The notes under the pieces are model-generated. The model was not told the origin of the DNA. It was given only the letters and a program-made list of their open reading frames with translations, and did not search any database. DNA of 39,652 bases from Myxococcota bacterium (GTDB lineage: Bacteria; Myxococcota_A; Polyangia; JAAYKL01): the NCBI GenBank assembly GCA_025453525.1, contig JALOQD010000027.1, forward strand, positions 1-39,652. Direction: 5' to 3'. The position numbers and the translations under genes were made by a program. Positions 18,186-26,623 of the stretch are shown in pieces; positions within the stretch are counted from its first letter, which is position 1; the number at the start of each line of letters is the position of its first letter.

Positions 18186-21100
18186 CTATTTCGTCGTCTC
18201 TCTTGCGATGCCGTGGGATGGGGTCGGGTCGTTCGTTTGGGGAAAGATCACGCTGAAGTGGGAACCCACTCCCAGCTCGCTGCTCACCTCTATGTGGCCT
18301 TGATACAGCGACAAATACTTGGCCGCCATGCCGAGTCCGAGGCCAGTGCCGATATTGGGCCTGGTGGTGTAGAATGGCTCGAAGATCCGCTGTTGCTCCT
18401 TCTCGGTCATGCCCTCGCCCGTATCGCTCACTTCCACGATCCGCTGATCCGAAGCCTGCACCTCGCGAATTTCTATGCGCCTCTTTCTCTGGCTCGGCTC
18501 CACCTTTTCCAAGGTGTCTATGGCATTCGATATCAACTGCCCGAAGATTTTGACCAGATGGGCTTCGTCGCATAGCACCGCGCTGTGCTCCGGCACGTTC
18601 AGCTCGACCTCGATGCCCAGCTCTTCGATGCGCGCGCGGCGCTCTTCGAGGATCTTCGCCATCGCTGCGTGGAGCGGCACGGGTTCAGTCCTGGGCTTCT
18701 TGTTGGCGATCTCGGAGTATTCCAAGATGAGCTGGGTGACGCCGAGGCTGCGCTCCACAGAAACCAAGGTTCGCGACAGCGCCTGCTCGACGCGTTTTTC
18801 CTCTGTGTTGAGCTTCTTGATGATCCCGGCCGCCTCGAGGAGAGAATCCTTGTCGAGCTTGGATCGGAGCAGCTTGAACAAGTCGGTCAGTCGATGGGTG
18901 TTCGTTTCATGGAGGCCCTCGGCCTTGGGGTCGCTGCCGGTCGTGAAGACGCCCCCGAGGAGCAGCTTGGCGCTGAAGAGGGCGTTGCGGATCTCGTGGG
19001 CGAACCCACCGGCCATCTTCTTTTCGATGGACTCTTTTTCGAGCTTGACGATTCGAGCGTGGGCCTGCACGAGCTCGGCGGTGCGCTCGACCACCATGGC
19101 TTCGAGCTGGAGATTGCGCTGCTTGATCGCCCGCAGCCTGAGCATCACAAAGGCCCAGACGAGGCCCATGGCGGCCATCACCAACGCGATGCGAAACCAC
19201 AGCGTCTGCCAAAAAGCAGGCACGATTTCGAACGTCAGGGTCGCGGCGTCTTTTCCAGCCAGGCCATTGGCATTGACTGGGATCACCTCGAACCGGTAGG
19301 AGCCAGGCGAAAGGTTCGTGTAGTACGCTTCTCGCCTTGGCCCGGCGTTGACCCAGTCTGTTTCAAATCCCGCGAGGCGAAAGCGAAAGGTCACCTCTTC
19401 TGGATTCGTAAGCGTCGGCGCGGTGTAGTGAATCTCGAGCTTATCGACCACTGGACCGAGTTGTAGGTTTTGTTTTAATGGGGCTTCTTTTTCATTGACG
19501 AGCATCCGGGTCATGAGCGCTGGTGAGACGAATTTCTTCGCGGCGATGGCGTCGGGATCGACGACGGCGAGGCCCGCGACCGTGGGGAACCACAGTCGAC
19601 CGTCCTGGGACTTCCAGCCCGCTGGCTGCGCTCCTCCATTGCACTCGCGGGATTTGAGTCCGTCGCTTTCGTCGAACAACTCGCTGTGGACGCGCTTGAT
19701 GCGACCGTCCACAAAATCGACGAGCTGCTTTTTGGGCACTCTGTAAATGCCGCGATTGCCCGTGCCCCAGAGATATCCGCCCTGTTCGAGCAGGACGTAC
19801 GCGCTGTCGTCGGCGAGCCCTTCTGAGCGGCGGATGAGGGTGAAGCGCCCGTCTCTGTAGCACACCAGCCCAAAGCCGTAGGTGCCCACCCAGACAGTCC
19901 CCTCGGCATCGACCAGGAGCGCTGTGGCCGCTTGGCTCTCGAGCACCTCAGGGCCTTTGAGAATCTCGAAGCGACCTTTTCGATACCGGGTCAAGCCGCC
20001 GGCCCAGGAACCGATCCATAGGGTCCCATCCGGCCCCTCGGCGAGAGACAGAACCCTGTTGTTGGCCAGGCCTTGCTCTGCAGTGAAGATCTCGACCTCG
20101 CCGCCTCTTTGGCGAACAAGCCCCTGGCCCAGGGAGCCAAACCAAACCGAACCGTCCGAAGTTCGTAGCATGGCCCGCACGCTGTTTTTGACCGCCTGGC
20201 CATCTTGGGACACCATGCCCGTGACGCGTCCCTGCTCAAAAATGTAGACGCCCTCTTTCAGCGAGGCGACGTACAGGCCGCCTTCGGGCCGCTCCAAAAT
20301 GGACCGGGTTCCGCCCGCGATCCCCGCGCTTGGGCCAAAGACCGAAATCACGCCGTCGCGCAGGTGTGCCAGGCCATCGGACTGCAGTCCGATCCATGTG
20401 TCGCCCGCGCGGTCTTGATAGACTGTTCGAATGGAAGGGTCGGGCAGACCATCTCGCGTATCGTAGGTGGTGAAAGGGGCGTCCCGCATGACCACGAGCC
20501 CGCCAGGACCGAGCCCCAGGAGCAGGTTCCCTTCGCGATCCTCGAACAGAGCGGCGCCGATCTCGGTGGGCAGACCTTCGGCTTTTCCGTAGGCGACGAG
20601 CCTCCTGTCTTCGACCCGTCCAATCCCCCCGTCGTAAAGAGCCACCCACAGGTTCTTGTCTCGATCTTCGACAATATCCACAACCATCTGCTTGGGCCGG
20701 TCGGACAACACCTTCTCGAATTTCCCCCCCGCAACCCGGACGAGCCCTCCGCCCCAGGTGCCGACCCACAGGGTTCCCGCAGAATCGAGCGCGAGCGTTC
20801 TGACGTCACTCACGGAGAGAGCGGGCTCTGTCTGCGAGTCGAAAAGGGTCATCGCCCCTTCTTTCCAACGCACCAGGCCCTTTTCCGTGGCGATCCAAAT
20901 GTGGCCTTCTCGATCTTCGACCACGTCATTGGCAGAGCCCTTGGGCAGACCGTCCTTTGTGGTGAGGTTCCAGAGTTTGCCGCCGGGCTCCATGACCGTG
21001 CACCCTTCGTTGGTGGCAAACCAGTGCCGCCCCTTGGAATCCTCGAACACGGCCATAACGTTGTCGTCGATGAGGCCGTTTCGTTTGGTCAGCGCTTCGA

Positions 21101-21512
21101 AGCGGCCGCCCTTGGTGCGCACCACCCCGCCGCCCCGGGTGGAGATCCAGAGCTCTGCGCTGCGGTCCAAATACAAATCCGAGATATCGTCTTGCACGAG
21201 AGCCGGCGTGTTCGTCGCATCGAAGATCTCGAAGCGCATCCCGTCAAAACGCGCAAGCCCCTCTTGAGTGCCCAGCCAATAGTAGCCGTCCGGGGTCTGC
21301 GCAATCGCCAGAACCGAGGCCTGGGGCAGCCCATTTTTCTCGTCGTAGATAGACTTTACGTAGTGCCGGACTTTTTTTTTGGCATCGAGACCGAAGACAG
21401 GCCCGGCAAAGAGGTGAAGGAGCGCTGCCCCAAGGATCATCGCCCCCCAGGGAAGCTCGCCCTTGCGCCACGTCCTTTGAAGGCGCGCGTTTTTAAATAT
21501 CTTTCTGTTCAT
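18186..21512 (-). CDS. Periplasmic propeller sensor histidine kinase (Reg_prop, Y_Y_Y, HisKA, HATPase)
   Basis: A 1108-residue sensor kinase. The ATG at 21512 is chosen since it is followed by a basic region and a hydrophobic export segment (MILGAALLHLFAGPVFG); the open frame extends 54 codons upstream into poor-quality sequence. About fourteen propeller repeats (LWVGTWGGGL, VWVGTYGFGL and similar) precede a Y_Y_Y domain (with TFRFRLAGFETDWVNAG and YTNLSPGSYRFEV), a membrane helix, and a kinase core: AHEIRNALFSAK with the phospho-acceptor His about 839, N-box SNAIDTL, DTGEGM and GTGLGLGMA. There is no receiver or DNA-binding domain and no response regulator gene alongside. The sensory half parallels the diguanylate cyclase at 8880-11966, so the two may read related ligands with different outputs. 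Confidence 0.92.
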   Translation of the reverse strand: MNRKIFKNARLQRTWRKGELPWGAMILGAALLHLFAGPVFGLDAKKKVRHYVKSIYDEKNGLPQASVLAIAQTPDGYYWLGTQEGLARFDGMRFEIFDATNTPALVQDDISDLYLDRSAELWISTRGGGVVRTKGGRFEALTKRNGLIDDNVMAVFEDSKGRHWFATNEGCTVMEPGGKLWNLTTKDGLPKGSANDVVEDREGHIWIATEKGLVRWKEGAMTLFDSQTEPALSVSDVRTLALDSAGTLWVGTWGGGLVRVAGGKFEKVLSDRPKQMVVDIVEDRDKNLWVALYDGGIGRVEDRRLVAYGKAEGLPTEIGAALFEDREGNLLLGLGPGGLVVMRDAPFTTYDTRDGLPDPSIRTVYQDRAGDTWIGLQSDGLAHLRDGVISVFGPSAGIAGGTRSILERPEGGLYVASLKEGVYIFEQGRVTGMVSQDGQAVKNSVRAMLRTSDGSVWFGSLGQGLVRQRGGEVEIFTAEQGLANNRVLSLAEGPDGTLWIGSWAGGLTRYRKGRFEILKGPEVLESQAATALLVDAEGTVWVGTYGFGLVCYRDGRFTLIRRSEGLADDSAYVLLEQGGYLWGTGNRGIYRVPKKQLVDFVDGRIKRVHSELFDESDGLKSRECNGGAQPAGWKSQDGRLWFPTVAGLAVVDPDAIAAKKFVSPALMTRMLVNEKEAPLKQNLQLGPVVDKLEIHYTAPTLTNPEEVTFRFRLAGFETDWVNAGPRREAYYTNLSPGSYRFEVIPVNANGLAGKDAATLTFEIVPAFWQTLWFRIALVMAAMGLVWAFVMLRLRAIKQRNLQLEAMVVERTAELVQAHARIVKLEKESIEKKMAGGFAHEIRNALFSAKLLLGGVFTTGSDPKAEGLHETNTHRLTDLFKLLRSKLDKDSLLEAAGIIKKLNTEEKRVEQALSRTLVSVERSLGVTQLILEYSEIANKKPRTEPVPLHAAMAKILEERRARIEELGIEVELNVPEHSAVLCDEAHLVKIFGQLISNAIDTLEKVEPSQRKRRIEIREVQASDQRIVEVSDTGEGMTEKEQQRIFEPFYTTRPNIGTGLGLGMAAKYLSLYQGHIEVSSELGVGSHFSVIFPQTNDPTPSHGIARETTK

Positions 21513-21602
21513 GCGTTTCAAGATATCTATTTGCGTACATGTTCCAACTGTCAATTTGAAGGAATTTTTTTCATTGGGCGACAAGGCGCCCCCAGTAAAA
21601 GA

Positions 21603-21631
21603 TTGACAGTTTTTTTGGTTCTTCCTAGAAA
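21603..21631 (+). promoter_or_regulatory. Candidate sigma-70-like promoter for the lipoprotein at 21732
   Basis: TTGACA at 21603-21608, a 17-base spacer rich in T, then TAGAAA at 21626-21631 (4 of 6 matches to TATAAT). It points toward the lipoprotein gene 100 bases downstream and lies in the AT-rich divergent gap with the kinase gene. Base composition alone could produce this. Confidence 0.4.
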
Positions 21632-21731
21632 TGGCGACGTTGGGGCTTTCGTCGGACGTTATTGAACGAAGCACATCTCAATCTTTTTTTTGAATGATGC
21701 GGCTCTTGGGGCCGCGAGAAAGGAGCGTTCC

Positions 21732-22400
21732 ATGTCGCGTACCCCGATCTTGTTGTTGGTGCTCGGTTTCGTCTCGCTGGTTGTCGCCTGTGTCGGGGAT
21801 GAGACCGACAGCGCCAATGACGACATGGTCAGCACATTCGACGTCTCCGAAGACTGCCAGTCATACCTTAAGTGCATGTCGATCGCCGACGCAAAAAATG
21901 TCCGTTTGTACGAGGCCACCTATGGCGAAGGAGGAGAGTGTTGGTCAGGAAGCTCCTCGGTGGCGCTCGGGTGCACCCAGACCTGCCAGGTCAGTCTGAA
22001 GGCGGCGTTCATCGAGCATCCCGAAGTCGAAGAGTGTTGGCTCGACGGCTCGCCGGACATGCGCCTGGTGTTCGGAACGAGGCCTAACTGGGACTGGGAG
22101 AATGGGCAAGGATGTAACTGGACATTTGACGTACAAACCAGGTTTTATCCGCAGGCGTCTGCCGTGGACTTCTCAATGTTTTTCGAGTTCTTCGACGGAT
22201 CTGTTGGAAACTGGAGCAGTCGCCATGAATGTACCCAAACCGGTTGGACCTTCACATGCGCACCCTATGACAACTCTGGGGTAGAAACCTTTACGTTTTC
22301 AGGGGTTTTCAAAGATGCCTTCGAGTCCGGTCGCCTTCAATTGGACGTGTCTTGGGCCGAGGGATCCGCGACATGTACGTGGACAGGGGCACCGAGCTGA
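21732..22400 (+). CDS. Small secreted lipoprotein, myxobacterial type, unknown function
   Basis: A 222-residue lipoprotein; the ATG at 21732 follows AGAAAGGAG and opens a signal peptide with lipobox SLVVAC. The first part after the anchor (CQSYLKCMSIAD, YGEGGECW, CTQTCQVSLKAAF, VEECW) has spaced cysteines in a pattern I associate with a common family of myxobacterial lipoproteins with no known function. The second half has aromatic-rich beta-like sequence with two further Cys pairs (HECTQTGWTFTCAPYDN and ATCTWTG). It has its own candidate promoter and a possible terminator 78 bases downstream, so it looks monocistronic. Confidence 0.75.
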   Translation: MSRTPILLLVLGFVSLVVACVGDETDSANDDMVSTFDVSEDCQSYLKCMSIADAKNVRLYEATYGEGGECWSGSSSVALGCTQTCQVSLKAAFIEHPEVEECWLDGSPDMRLVFGTRPNWDWENGQGCNWTFDVQTRFYPQASAVDFSMFFEFFDGSVGNWSSRHECTQTGWTFTCAPYDNSGVETFTFSGVFKDAFESGRLQLDVSWAEGSATCTWTGAPS

Positions 22401-22477
22401 GAACGACCCATCCGCTAGATGTCAAGCACGTAGGACACCGGAACCGTCGAGCGTCACGCTGAAGTGACAGTTCAAAC

Positions 22478-22501
22478 AGGGCCTGGCTGAGGCTCCCTTT
22501 T
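22478..22501 (+). terminator. Candidate intrinsic terminator after the lipoprotein gene
   Basis: agggcct (22478-22484) pairs with agg plus ccct (22490-22498) across a two-base bulge, with a ggctg loop, and is followed by TTTT. It lies 78 bases past the lipoprotein stop, within the 285-base gap before the lectin-domain gene. Nothing else of note was seen in that gap apart from a weak gtcac/gtgac hairpin near 22453-22468. Confidence 0.35.
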
Positions 22502-22685
22502 AAAAAAGTGAAGACACAACAAGGCGTTTGGTTCACTGTGACCCATTTCGACTCGTTTGGCATGTGTCTTGAACTCTAATCCTCGCGATTCCTTTTAGGG
22601 TGCTTGTTCACCACTCGAACACGAGCGTCAGAAAAGGGCGTGCTTTTTAGAACGCGAGCCTGCCGAACCAACCAAAGGAGTGATC

Positions 22686-24959
22686 ATGAAAAAGCAAATT
22701 TTCATGTCAGGCATCATGAGTTGCTTCCTGTTATTGGGGAGCTCCGCTTGTGAGACGAATGAGTTTCTGGAGAACGAGAGCGAAGCGGATTTCGAGGACA
22801 GAGCCTTGGAACCGACTGTGTACCAAGCCGAGAGCGCAACGGCGAAGAGCGGATGCTCGGTCGCGACGAACCATGCTGGATTCACAGGCACGGGCTTCAT
22901 GGACTACGGCGCCAATGGCACATGGATCGAATGGAACAATGTGAACGCAGCGGTCGCTGGGAATTACAAGCTGACCTTTCGATATGCCGTGGCCTCTGGA
23001 TCGCGCCAGTGCGCCGTCTCTATCAACGCTGCGAGCGTCGGGAATGTCCCGTTCGCGGCCACGAGCGCGTGGACCACTTGGGGTACGGTCTCGATCATCC
23101 AACCACTCAAAGCCGGCAACAATGTGATTCGCGTGCTCGCCAACACGAGCAGCGGTGGGCCGAACCTCGACAAGCTGGAGCTCCTCGCCGACGACTTGTG
23201 CCCCGGCGATCCCAACAAGACCGTCCCTGGGCAGTGCGGGTGCGGCGTCCCAGAAGGGTCTTGCGGCGGAGCGTCTAACTGTGTCGAAGTGGCTGAGAAC
23301 CAAACCGCATCGCTGGCGTGCCCTGCGGGACAGACCATCGCCAGTCTTTCCTTTGCGAGCTACGGAACGCCCACAGGCGCCTGTCCCGGCGGCTTTGCCC
23401 TCTCCTCCTGCCATGCGGCGAGCTCGCTCGACAAGGTGAAGGCTTCGTGCCTGGCCAAGCCGTCGTGCTCGGTGGTCGCGGGCAACGGCGTCTTCGGCGA
23501 TCCCTGCGGCGGCACGTTCAAGAAGCTCGCGATTGTGTATGCCTGCGGCAACATCCCCGACGCCTGTCCAAACGATCCCAACAAAGTTGAACCAGGGCTC
23601 TGCGGCTGCGGCGTCCCGGAAGGCACCTGCACGCTCCTGCCGCTTGCGCCGTTTGACGCGAATGTGAGCGACCTGAGCGGGCCGAAGAGCTGGGCCAGCT
23701 CCTATGGGAAGACTCCCGAGCTCATCGTGGCTTCAAACGGTTCGCAGCTCGACGTCCTAGCCCAGGACTACGACGCGACCACCTCTCACAAAGCCGTCTT
23801 GATCCACATCGCACCGAGTGGAAGCAGCTACGCGGCGACCGAGGTGCAAACCTCCTTGCCCATGCTGGACAGGATCATGGGGCTCGCGGTCGACAGCGCC
23901 GGCAATAGGTATTACGCGACCGGTGTGGAGGAGGCCTCGGTCGTCAATGCGACCTATCCGGCCCTCAATACGTACAGACCCAACATCGTCCGGGTGGTGA
24001 AGGTCGATCCGTCCGGCCGCGTTCTGTTCAACATCGACCTTGATATCGCCCGCCGCGATTTCAAATCGACCGCAGAGCCCATCATCAACCCCATGGTCGC
24101 CGCGACCTCGCGATTGGCGGTGGGAGGCAATGAGCTCGCGCTCGTGCACGGCATCAATACCGCTCCTGACGCGAACCTCGGCGGCACGCGTCACCAGAAG
24201 GCATTGTCGACGAGGCTCGACGCCACCACCGGCGCCGTGACGCGAGTCTCGTCTATCTGGGTGAGCCACTCCTTTGACCAGCGCCTCCTGTACGACGGCA
24301 GCGGCCTTGTCGAGCTGCATCTGGGCGATGCGTACCCGCGACAGATCGCCATGGGCAAGAACCACACGAGCTATCCCCTGTTTCACATCAAGGGGCCTCT
24401 CGGCGCCAACGTGACGCGGACGAGACTGGGCGATTTGGCGCGCATCGAGGGTGACCCGACCTATGGCTATCTCGCGCTGTTCTCCACGGAAAACACCCCG
24501 GATACCGCGGACGTGATCAGCGGACCGAGGAACCTCGCCATGGTGCGCATCCACGCCACGGACAGCACGTTGGATCCCACGCTGCCAAACACCTTGACCG
24601 TCAATTCGAGCGGCAAGGACCAAACCAATCGGCTCAGGTGGCTCACGAGCTATACGAGCGCATCGGGCCTGCACGCTGAACGGCCCAAGCTCGTCGCCAT
24701 CGGCAATCGCAAGTACGTCGTCCTTTGGGAAGAGTGGACCGTCAGCGGCTTCAACGGTGTCTTTGGAATGGTCATCGACGACAAGGGCGCCGCGCTCGTG
24801 GCCTCGAAGCTCATCACCAAGGAGCATCATCTCGAGCGAGGCGACGACGCGTTTGTCTTAAGCGGCAAGGCAGGCTGGATGACGGGTACCGCCTCCACCA
24901 AAAAGCTCCAGCTGCACCTCGTGAACGCCTCCCTCGGTTATGAGAAGCTCATCTTCTAA
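22686..24959 (+). CDS. Surface lipoprotein with CBM6/35-like and rhamnose-binding (SUEL) lectin domains
   Basis: A 757-residue lipoprotein. AAAGGAG lies just before the ATG at 22686, and the signal peptide ends in a GSSAC lipobox. Residues about 45-175 form a carbohydrate-binding beta-sandwich of the CBM6/CBM35 kind (YQAE, FTGTGFMDYG, GTWIEWNNVN, YKLTFRYA, NVIRVLANTSSGGPNLDKLEL). Next is a DPNK...PGQCGCGVPEG motif, then about 90 residues with the pattern of a SUEL/Gal-lectin domain (IASLSFASYGTPTGAC, SSCHAASS, CLAKPSCSV, FGDPCGGTFKKLAIVYAC), a second DPNK/CGCG motif, and a roughly 430-residue C-terminal part that may be a beta-propeller; no named family recognised there. The role is likely binding of surface or matrix glycans. 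The CBM and CGCG modules recur in the lipoprotein at 31970-32905. Confidence 0.82.
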   Translation: MKKQIFMSGIMSCFLLLGSSACETNEFLENESEADFEDRALEPTVYQAESATAKSGCSVATNHAGFTGTGFMDYGANGTWIEWNNVNAAVAGNYKLTFRYAVASGSRQCAVSINAASVGNVPFAATSAWTTWGTVSIIQPLKAGNNVIRVLANTSSGGPNLDKLELLADDLCPGDPNKTVPGQCGCGVPEGSCGGASNCVEVAENQTASLACPAGQTIASLSFASYGTPTGACPGGFALSSCHAASSLDKVKASCLAKPSCSVVAGNGVFGDPCGGTFKKLAIVYACGNIPDACPNDPNKVEPGLCGCGVPEGTCTLLPLAPFDANVSDLSGPKSWASSYGKTPELIVASNGSQLDVLAQDYDATTSHKAVLIHIAPSGSSYAATEVQTSLPMLDRIMGLAVDSAGNRYYATGVEEASVVNATYPALNTYRPNIVRVVKVDPSGRVLFNIDLDIARRDFKSTAEPIINPMVAATSRLAVGGNELALVHGINTAPDANLGGTRHQKALSTRLDATTGAVTRVSSIWVSHSFDQRLLYDGSGLVELHLGDAYPRQIAMGKNHTSYPLFHIKGPLGANVTRTRLGDLARIEGDPTYGYLALFSTENTPDTADVISGPRNLAMVRIHATDSTLDPTLPNTLTVNSSGKDQTNRLRWLTSYTSASGLHAERPKLVAIGNRKYVVLWEEWTVSGFNGVFGMVIDDKGAALVASKLITKEHHLERGDDAFVLSGKAGWMTGTASTKKLQLHLVNASLGYEKLIF

Positions 24960-25104
24960 GACAAAGCGGGTTGGATAGTGTTTGTCGCGTCCATAAAGCG
25001 CTCGTGACAGGGGCTGCTTATGACAATTTCATGACTCTACGCAGCTGAGGGAAACCCTAAATAATACAACTTTACCTAGGAGCGCAACGCTGACGTGGAG
25101 CCTG

Positions 25105-25117
25105 GTGAAGATTTCAC
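25105..25117. promoter_or_regulatory. Palindromic site GTGAA-GAT-TTCAC upstream of the Flx-Hdr operon
   Basis: Perfect 5-base inverted half-sites separated by 3 bases, centred about 50 bases upstream of the hdrC start. It resembles half of a Rex operator (TTGTGAA-N4-TTCACAA), but the spacer is one base short and the outer positions do not fit. Rex senses NADH/NAD and would make sense for this operon, so the resemblance is noted and not asserted. The 202-base upstream gap also holds a TAAATAAT (25058-25065) that could be a -10 and an imperfect ATGACAATTTCAT palindrome (25020-25032). Confidence 0.35.
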
Positions 25118-25161
25118 AGACAGCCTAAAAGGTTTATGCCTCGAACGTTAGGAGGAGGTCG

Positions 25162-25731
25162 ATGAGCCACAACGAAAACACGCAAGGCCTGTTGAGCGAG
25201 CTTCGGCAGCAAACGGGCCAGAATGCGGCCCGCTGCTATCAGTGCGGCAAGTGCTCGGCCGGTTGCCCCATGGCGCAGGAGATGAGCCTCCGGCCCCACG
25301 ATATCATGCGGGCCATCGCGTCCGGCCACGAGCAGCGCCTGTTCGAAGGCGACTCCATCTGGCTGTGCCTGACGTGCGAGACTTGCACGGCCCGCTGCCC
25401 CAACGAGTGCGACCCCGCGCGAGTCATCGATTTTTTGCGCGAGAAAGCTCTCGCCAAGAATCCCAAGAAGGCGCCGCGGCCCATTCGCGCCTTCCACAAG
25501 GCGTTCATCAGGCAGATCCGCACTCACGGCCGGGTCTACGAGATGGGGCTCATCGCCGACTACAAGTTGTCCGGCGGCGCGCTCTTCCAAGACGTCTCCG
25601 CGGCTCCGGGCATGATGGCCCGCGGCAAGCTAGCGCTCATGCCCAGCACCATTGACGGCATCGCCGATGTGCGCCGCATCGTGGACGCGTGTCTCGCAAA
25701 GTCGCACGGCGATCACGGCGAGGAGGCTTGA
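25162..25731 (+). CDS. hdrC: Heterodisulfide reductase subunit C-like protein (first gene of Flx-Hdr operon)
   Basis: A 189-residue cytoplasmic iron-sulfur protein. GGAGGAGG stands just before the ATG. Two ferredoxin motifs are intact: CYQCGKCSAGCP (C25, C28, C31, C35) and CLTCETCTARCP (C69, C72, C75, C79), each followed by the Pro expected for a [4Fe-4S] cluster. HdrC passes electrons from HdrA to the HdrB active site. A helical C-terminal part (about 85-189) is typical of the family. The hdrB start lies one base after the stop. Confidence 0.92.
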   Translation: MSHNENTQGLLSELRQQTGQNAARCYQCGKCSAGCPMAQEMSLRPHDIMRAIASGHEQRLFEGDSIWLCLTCETCTARCPNECDPARVIDFLREKALAKNPKKAPRPIRAFHKAFIRQIRTHGRVYEMGLIADYKLSGGALFQDVSAAPGMMARGKLALMPSTIDGIADVRRIVDACLAKSHGDHGEEA

Positions 25732-25732
25732 T

Positions 25733-26617
25733 ATGAAGATCGGGTATTTCCCTGGGTGCTCTTTGCACTCTACCGGCCGAGAGTTCAACGAGAGCTTGCG
25801 CTTGTTCGCGCCGGCTATCGGCCTAGAGCTCGAGGAGATCAAAGACTGGAACTGCTGTGGCGCCACTTCGGCGCATGCCACGAATCACCTGCTCTCCATC
25901 GCTCTTCCAGCGCGGAGCTTAGCGCTCGCAGAGGAGCAGGGTATGAGCGAGGTGCTGGCTCCCTGCGCCGCGTGCTATAGCCGCTTGCGCACGGCCAGCG
26001 TCGAGCTCCGCGAGAATCCGTCGTTGCAAAAAGAGGTTTCCGAGGTGCTCGAGCGGCCCATTGCGGCCACGGCCGAGGTGCGCAGCATCAGCGAGGTGCT
26101 GTCCCGCATGACCGCCGACATCCGCGGCGCGGTCGTGCAACCCCTCGCCGGCCTCAAGCTCGCCTGCTACTACGGCTGCTTGCTGGTGCGGCCGCCCAAG
26201 ATCGCGTCGTTCGAGGACAGCGAGATGCCGACGTCCCTCGAGGGTATCGTGAGCGCGTGCGGCGCCGAGGCCGTCCATTGGGACCGCAAGCTCGACTGCT
26301 GCGGCGGTGGCATGTCCCTGTCGCGCACCGGTTCGGTGATTCGGCTGGGCCGGTCCATTGTCAGTGACGCGCAAAAGGCCGGGGCTCACGCCATCGTGGT
26401 GGCGTGCCCCATGTGCCACTCCAACCTCGACTTTAGGCAAAGGGCCATGCTCAAGGGCCAGGAGGGAGAGGTCGTTCCAGTGCTCTACATCACTCAGATC
26501 GTGGGCCTTGCGCTGGGGCTCGAGCCAGAAAAGCTCGGCCTGCGCCGCCATTTCGTCAAGACCGCTCCGTTCATACAGCGGATCACTACGGTGCCGGCGA
26601 CGGCACAGGAGGCGTGA
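25733..26617 (+). CDS. hdrB: Heterodisulfide reductase subunit B-like protein (CCG domains)
   Basis: A 294-residue protein with two CCG cysteine-rich domains, which in HdrB hold noncubane [4Fe-4S] clusters that cleave a disulfide substrate. First domain: C9, C41-C42, C78, C81 (spacings 31, 35, 2). Second: C149 (with C145 nearby), C189-C190, C225, C228 (spacings 39, 34, 2). Both complete sets agree with the family consensus, so a catalytic disulfide reductase is expected. In bacteria without methanogenesis the substrate is not CoM-S-S-CoB; a DsrC-type protein disulfide has been proposed for Flx-Hdr systems, but no dsrC is visible here. The ATG at 25733 was chosen over an in-frame upstream codon inside hdrC, as it gives the normal MKIGYFPGCS start. 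Confidence 0.93.
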   Translation: MKIGYFPGCSLHSTGREFNESLRLFAPAIGLELEEIKDWNCCGATSAHATNHLLSIALPARSLALAEEQGMSEVLAPCAACYSRLRTASVELRENPSLQKEVSEVLERPIAATAEVRSISEVLSRMTADIRGAVVQPLAGLKLACYYGCLLVRPPKIASFEDSEMPTSLEGIVSACGAEAVHWDRKLDCCGGGMSLSRTGSVIRLGRSIVSDAQKAGAHAIVVACPMCHSNLDFRQRAMLKGQEGEVVPVLYITQIVGLALGLEPEKLGLRRHFVKTAPFIQRITTVPATAQEA

Positions 26618-26623
26618 GGAGCG

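Noticed and set aside
20205-21665. A 486-codon plus-strand open frame opposite the propeller kinase
   Set aside because: The minus-strand frame has clear propeller repeats; the plus-strand translation is low-information and has no signal.
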